64,000 nt of DNA, taken from the NCBI GenBank assembly GCA_963826145.1, contig CAWGVW010000001.1, positions 248,001-312,000 on the forward strand, read 5' to 3'. Both the position numbers and the translations under genes were made by a program. This stretch comes from JBGPLJ01 sp963826145. GTDB lineage: Bacteria; Pseudomonadota; Gammaproteobacteria; Steroidobacterales; Steroidobacteraceae. This document shows, piece by piece, positions 60,243-64,000 of this stretch. The notes below the pieces were generated by a model that saw only the letters and a list, made by a program, of their open reading frames with translations, made no database searches and was not told where the DNA came from. The first letter of the stretch is position 1. Each line of letters opens with the position of its first letter.

Positions 60243-61166
60243 ATGAAACATCCGATGTCGCGCCGCGACCTCATCCGCCTCGGCCTCCTCGCCGGAGCAG
60301 GCCTTGGTCTCGCCGAAGCCGGTGAGACCCTGACCCGCAAGGCCATCCCGTCGAGCGGGGAGAAGATTCCGGTCGTCGGTCTCGGGACGAATGCTTACAG
60401 CGTCACGGATGCCGGCGAGCTCGAGTCCAGACGGGCAGTGCTCAAGCGTATGTCGGAGGCCGGAGCGTCCGTCGTGGACACCGCGCCCGCTTATGGGGAC
60501 TCGGAAAAAGTGCTGGGCGGATTCCTGGCCGAACTCGGTATTCGCGAGCGCATGTTCCTTGCAACGAAGATCACGGCGGGTGAGGGCGAGCCGGAGCCGG
60601 GCAAAGCGCTGTTCGAAGCGTCCCTCGAACGCCTGCGCACGCAGCGCATCGACCTGCTGCAGGTCCATAGTCTCAAAGGGGTCGATGTCCTCATGCCCGT
60701 GCTGAAGGAGTGGAAGGCGGCGAAGCGCATTCGCTACATCGGTGTCACGACTTCCCGGGGCGAACAGCACGAAGAACTGCTGGGGACGATGAGCCGCCAC
60801 CCGCTCGATTTCATCCAGGTCAATTATTCGATCGGGGACCGCGCCGCGGCTGAAAAAATCCTGCCGCTTGCCGCGGAGCGCGGCGTCGCGGTGCTGCTCA
60901 ATCTGCCGTTCGGTGGTCGACGCGGCAGCCTCTTCGCGCAGACGAACGGCAAGGCGCTCCCCGCATACGCCGCGGAACTCGGCATCGCAAGCTGGGGGCA
61001 GTTCTTCCTGAAGTATGCGATCTCGCACCCGGCGGTCACCTGCGCGATCCCTGGAACGACGAAGGTTTCGCATCTCGAGGACAATCTCGGTGCGGCCCGT
61101 GGACCGTTGCCCGACGCCGCCCAGCGGTCGAAAATGCAGGAAACCTGGGAGGCGCTCGCATCATGA
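60243..61166 (+). CDS. Tat-signal aldo/keto reductase
   Basis: 307 residues from ATG 60243. The twin-arginine signal MSRRDLIRLGLLAGAGLGLA is followed by the AKR barrel: VDTAPAYGDSEKVLG (Asp and Tyr), MFLATKI (Lys) and LLQVHSLKG (His) complete the catalytic tetrad. SRGEQHEELL and HPAVTCAIPGTTKVSHLEDN are NADPH-loop elements. An exported AKR is unusual because NADPH is cytoplasmic; some Tat AKRs retain cofactor after folding inside. First gene of a four-gene coupled set (61163 overlaps by 4). Confidence 0.88.
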   Translation: MKHPMSRRDLIRLGLLAGAGLGLAEAGETLTRKAIPSSGEKIPVVGLGTNAYSVTDAGELESRRAVLKRMSEAGASVVDTAPAYGDSEKVLGGFLAELGIRERMFLATKITAGEGEPEPGKALFEASLERLRTQRIDLLQVHSLKGVDVLMPVLKEWKAAKRIRYIGVTTSRGEQHEELLGTMSRHPLDFIQVNYSIGDRAAAEKILPLAAERGVAVLLNLPFGGRRGSLFAQTNGKALPAYAAELGIASWGQFFLKYAISHPAVTCAIPGTTKVSHLEDNLGAARGPLPDAAQRSKMQETWEALAS

Positions 61167-61714
61167 GGTTCATCTGCCTCGCCTGCGCGGTGCTCCTCGC
61201 GGCGGCGCAAGTGGCGCTCGCCGATGAGCGCGAGGATCTCGAGCGGGCCCTTGTGCAAGCCCTTGGACGCGGCAATCACGATCTCATCAACGAGGAAAAC
61301 GAGTTGCCAGAACGCGGGCCGGCGACCGCGGCCGCGCTTGGGTATCTCCTGAAGAAGGACTGCGTCCGGATTGCGCAAGCGGCTGGCACGAATACCTGGA
61401 CCGTGGGGCCCGGATGCGGCAACGAGTGTCACATCGGCCGTTTCACCTCGCCCGTCATGCCGGGCGAGGGCCTCATCTGCCGCGTCGCCCGCCAGGTGGA
61501 CATCCGCGTCGTGAGCTTCACGCCGCCGGAGCGCGATCAGCGCGGCGATGTCAAATCGCGTGTCGAATATTCGGCAAATCTCGTTGATGTCGCGGCGTGG
61601 GCGCGGGATCCGGAATACGTCGCCATCTGGAAGTCCTACGGACTCAACCTCGAGACCTTTCACGCTTACGCGGATCTCGTGAAGACTCCGGACGGCTGGA
61701 TCCCGTATGAGTGA
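61163..61714 (+). CDS. Secreted protein of unknown function
   Basis: 183 residues. A signal peptide (FICLACAVLLAAAQVALA) is followed by EREDLERALVQALGRGNHDL, a Cys cluster (KDCVRI, GPGCGNECHIGRF, GLICRV) that could form disulfides or bind metal, and a C-terminal SYGLNLETFHAYADLV. ATGA overlap with the AKR gene and 8-base overlap with the next gene. No family recognised. Confidence 0.78.
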   Translation: MRFICLACAVLLAAAQVALADEREDLERALVQALGRGNHDLINEENELPERGPATAAALGYLLKKDCVRIAQAAGTNTWTVGPGCGNECHIGRFTSPVMPGEGLICRVARQVDIRVVSFTPPERDQRGDVKSRVEYSANLVDVAAWARDPEYVAIWKSYGLNLETFHAYADLVKTPDGWIPYE

Positions 61715-63092
61715 ACGCGCGACTGCGCGCGATTGCGCGACGTTCGTCGTCGTTTTCCTGCTGGCCGTTGCCAGCTGCAGCGCAGCCGAAGCCCCGGCGG
61801 CCGATCGCCGCGCCCGGCAGCTCGAAGATCTCGAATTCGCGCGCACTCAGTATGTGGAGGTGAGCAAGGCCTTTTCGGCGGCCGATCGGGCAGCGGCACG
61901 CAAGTTCATCGCAAGGCTCGAACACCGCGCGGGCTCGCTCAGCGACGAGGATTTCCTGGTTGCCGTGATCCGCATCGCCGCGCTTGCCCACAACGCTCAC
62001 GACAGCTTCGACGATGGCGACGGCGCTTGGCTGCCGCCAAGGCGCGCCCCGCTTCGAATACTCTGGTTTCCGGACGCTCTCCTCATCGCGCGGACGGGTC
62101 CGGAGCTTGCGGAGCTGCGCGGCGCACGCGTCCTCAAGATAGAAGGCCGGACGCCGGAAGATCTGCTGAACCGGCTTGCTGTGTTATCCGGTGGCATCGA
62201 GAGCTATCGGCGCTGGAACGTCACGTGGTTCATCGAGAACGGCCTGCTGCATCCGCTCGGCCTCGCGCGGTCGAGCGAGCACCTGCAGATGGAGCTGAAG
62301 CTCGTGAACGGCAGTCGCGTGACCCGAACGATCGAATTCGTGCCGCGTGCTTCCATGCCGCATGGCATCCACGCGCCGCGGCTTTGGTCCGCGGCACCGT
62401 ACGACGCCGAGATCGAGCACAAGTGGCGAGCGGCCACCGATCCGGCGCATGAGCCCATGTACCTGCAGGAGCCCGATCAGCTCTACCGCATGAGCCGCAT
62501 CAATCCCATCGATGCGCTCTACGTCCAGTTCCGGGCGAATGACGATGAGAAGGACGCCATCAAGGACTTCGTTGTTGACGTCGAGAAGCGGATCGAGAGC
62601 GAGCATTCCGCGAATCTTGTGCTCGACCTGCGCTTCGACGTCGGCGGAAACTGCGATTACACGCGCGAGCTGATGCGGTGGCTCGCGACGCACGTGACGG
62701 GCCGCATTTTCGTGCTGACCGGACCCTATACGTTTTCCGCGGGCATCGTGAACGCGGCGGCCATCAAGCACGATGGCGGCGATCGCGTGACGCTCGTCGG
62801 CGATCTCGTCGGCGATTCGCTGCGCTGGTGGTCGGAAGGCAAGCCCCAGTGCATGCCGAATTCAAAGCTGTGCCTGCGTCCGACAACCGGTGTCTGGGAT
62901 CTCATCAAGGGCTGCGCGGGCGAACCCGCGTGTTACGGCGACAAGTACGACGTCAACGTCGGCAGTCTCGATCCGGACCTCGCGGCACCCCTGAAGTCCA
63001 GCGACTGGCTGGCGGGCCGCGATCCGGGCATGGAGGCAGTCATGCGCGAATTCACGCGCACCTGGGCGGCCAAGGGCAAGGTGGTCCATTGA
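61707..63092 (+). CDS. S41-like (tail-specific protease-type) secreted protein
   Basis: 461 residues. An N-terminal hydrophobic signal (CATFVVVFLLAVASCSAAEA) may include a lipobox. The middle has a PDZ-like stretch (LRGARVLKIEGRTPEDLLNR). The C-terminal domain shows SANLVLDLRFDVGGNCDYTR and VLTGPYTFSAGIVNAAAIK, the S41 strand and nucleophile-Ser region (Ser in TFSAG). A catalytic Lys is not obvious, so activity is uncertain. Four Cys late in the chain (QCMPNSKLCLR, KGCAGEPACYG) suggest disulfides. Coupled on both sides. Confidence 0.78.
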   Translation: MSERATARDCATFVVVFLLAVASCSAAEAPAADRRARQLEDLEFARTQYVEVSKAFSAADRAAARKFIARLEHRAGSLSDEDFLVAVIRIAALAHNAHDSFDDGDGAWLPPRRAPLRILWFPDALLIARTGPELAELRGARVLKIEGRTPEDLLNRLAVLSGGIESYRRWNVTWFIENGLLHPLGLARSSEHLQMELKLVNGSRVTRTIEFVPRASMPHGIHAPRLWSAAPYDAEIEHKWRAATDPAHEPMYLQEPDQLYRMSRINPIDALYVQFRANDDEKDAIKDFVVDVEKRIESEHSANLVLDLRFDVGGNCDYTRELMRWLATHVTGRIFVLTGPYTFSAGIVNAAAIKHDGGDRVTLVGDLVGDSLRWWSEGKPQCMPNSKLCLRPTTGVWDLIKGCAGEPACYGDKYDVNVGSLDPDLAAPLKSSDWLAGRDPGMEAVMREFTRTWAAKGKVVH

Positions 63093-63733
63093 TCCTCATC
63101 GGCATGTTCGATTCGCCCTTCGTGCGGCGCGTTGCCGTCACCATGAAACTGCTCGGGATCGCCTTCGAGCATCGCAATTGGTCGGTGGGCCGGGATTTCG
63201 ATCAGATCCGCAAGTACAACCCGGTGGGACGCGTGCCGACGCTCGTACTCGACGACGGCGAAGCGCTGATGGAATCGTCGGCGATCCTCGATTTTCTCGA
63301 CGAACGCGTCGGGCCCGAACGAGCGCTGCTCCCGCGCACCGGTCGGGAGCGGCGCACGGCGTTGCGGCTGATGGCGATGACGACGGGCGCTGCGGAGAAG
63401 GGCGTCGCCCAGGTTTACGAAGGGATCTTCCGGCCGGCATCCAAGCGTCACGAGCCCTGGGTTGAACGCTGCCGCACACAGATGCACGGTGCGCTGCACG
63501 AGCTCGAACGCTGGTGCGTGGCACGCGGGCCTGGCAAGTGGCTGGTCGGCGATCGCATGACGCAGGCGGACGTCACGCTCGCTTGTATATGGGCCTTTCT
63601 TGCCGAAGCGCCAGGGCTTGATGTGGCGACGGCGCCCTACGAATCGTTACACGCGCTCGCAGTGCGCTGTGAAGCGCTGCCGGAGTTCAGCTCGACCCAC
63701 GTCGCTTATTTCGTTCCGAAAGCAGGCAGTTGA
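63089..63733 (+). CDS. Glutathione S-transferase
   Basis: 214 residues from TTG 63089 (LILIGMFDSPFVRRVAVTMK), which overlaps the previous stop as TTGA; ATG 63104 is an alternative. The thioredoxin-like N-domain has Ser9/Pro10 near the glutathione site and MESSAILDFLDE, the conserved gamma-Glu-binding ES. The C-domain is helical with the N-cap box GDRMTQADVTLACIW. Cytosolic, substrate unknown. Last gene of the AKR-hypothetical-S41-GST set. Confidence 0.9.
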   Translation: MILIGMFDSPFVRRVAVTMKLLGIAFEHRNWSVGRDFDQIRKYNPVGRVPTLVLDDGEALMESSAILDFLDERVGPERALLPRTGRERRTALRLMAMTTGAAEKGVAQVYEGIFRPASKRHEPWVERCRTQMHGALHELERWCVARGPGKWLVGDRMTQADVTLACIWAFLAEAPGLDVATAPYESLHALAVRCEALPEFSSTHVAYFVPKAGS

Positions 63734-64000
63734 TCAGGCCGCTCCGTACTTCTTGAACCAGGCAAGGGCCTTCGCCCATCCCTCCTTGGCGGCGGCGGCG
63801 TTGTAGCTCGGCCGATAGTCGGCGTTGAAGCCATGCTCGGCTTCGGGGAAGACAATGATCTCGGATTTTGAATTCGCCGCCTTGAGCGACTCGCGCATCT
63901 TCTCGACGTCGGTTTGCGGAATGCCCTTGTCGAGTCCGCCGTAAAGGCCGAGGACCGGCGCCTTGAGCTTGCCGGCGACGTCGATCGGATACGTCGGTTG
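63734..64000 (-). CDS. Dienelactone hydrolase family protein, C-terminal part (window edge)
   Basis: The reverse frame is open from the window edge to TGA at 63734-63736, 88 residues. APVLGLYGGLDKGIP carries the catalytic Asp and VFPEAEHGFNADYRPSYN the catalytic His of the dienelactone hydrolase fold, followed by AAKEGWAKALAWFKKYG. The nucleophile Cys lies outside the window. It abuts the GST gene, tail to tail with no gap. Confidence 0.88.
   Translation of the reverse strand, partial: QPTYPIDVAGKLKAPVLGLYGGLDKGIPQTDVEKMRESLKAANSKSEIIVFPEAEHGFNADYRPSYNAAAAKEGWAKALAWFKKYGAA

Noticed and set aside
1..64000. CRISPR arrays, rRNA genes, replication origin, insertion-sequence transposases
   Set aside because: No regularly spaced repeats, rRNA sequence, DnaA-box cluster or transposase frame was recognised.

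Overview
The window comes from a GC-rich gammaproteobacterium. Evidence is the gene order: bamD <-> rluD-pgeF-(zip)-clpB, fmdB-DUF502-aspS, mutS <-> pncC-thpR-recA-recX-alaS-lysC-csrA-tRNA-Ser(GCT), and a pilS-like gene divergent from sucCD as in xanthomonads. I cannot name the genus. The AspRS carries a non-discriminating-type residue, which suggests a GatCAB route to Asn-tRNA.

Layout. (1) 1-26,242: core block, all reading frames intact. It holds a partial pilS, sucCD, nadE, bamD/rluD/pgeF, a ZIP transporter, clpB, aspS, creD, mutS, recA/recX, alaS, lysC, csrA and tRNA-Ser(GCT). A palindromic repeat sits in frame inside mutS, and the csrA leader has a textbook CsrA hairpin over its own Shine-Dalgarno sequence. 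(2) 26,243-about 34,900: accessory DNA inserted at tRNA-Ser. A truncated copy of the tRNA 3' end lies at 33,123 and a degenerate one at 34,884. The first segment is an arsenic operon (arsR, arsN2-like, two unrelated arsC types, an arsH scrap, acr3, an arsC scrap, an uncharacterised ATP-grasp protein, arsA). The second holds an aldehyde dehydrogenase gene with an internal amber codon. (3) 35,276-44,360: arylsulfatase with an outer-membrane protein, a small secreted protein, a FAD oxidoreductase plus AI-2E-type transporter, a frameshifted TPR lipoprotein and an EamA-type protein. (4) 44,521-46,359: tRNA-Arg(ACG) with a mini-island bounded by a 46-bp direct repeat. Its xis-int module is frameshifted and the presumed native terminator lies beyond the far repeat. 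(5) 46,373-64,000: HdeD-type protein, frameshifted HAD phosphatase and M28 peptidase genes, bactofilin with a zinc-ribbon partner, SDR, a sialidase-like lipoprotein, an alpha-hydroxy-acid oxidase, a cresol/eugenol-type flavocytochrome operon, an ExbB/MotA-like protein, a quinoprotein-type dehydrogenase with its own cytochrome, an AKR/hypothetical/S41/GST operon and a partial dienelactone hydrolase.

Functional picture. The ars operon combines sensing, arsenate reduction by two chemistries, Acr3 efflux with the ArsA ATPase, acetyltransfer and an ATP-grasp enzyme whose product is unknown; the last is the best candidate for undescribed biology. csrA-tRNA-Ser-tRNA-Arg is contiguous in E. coli, so about 18 kb here lies between tRNAs that are neighbours there. 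All broken genes lie between 28 and 51 kb. That could be real decay of accessory DNA or local assembly errors; raw reads would decide.
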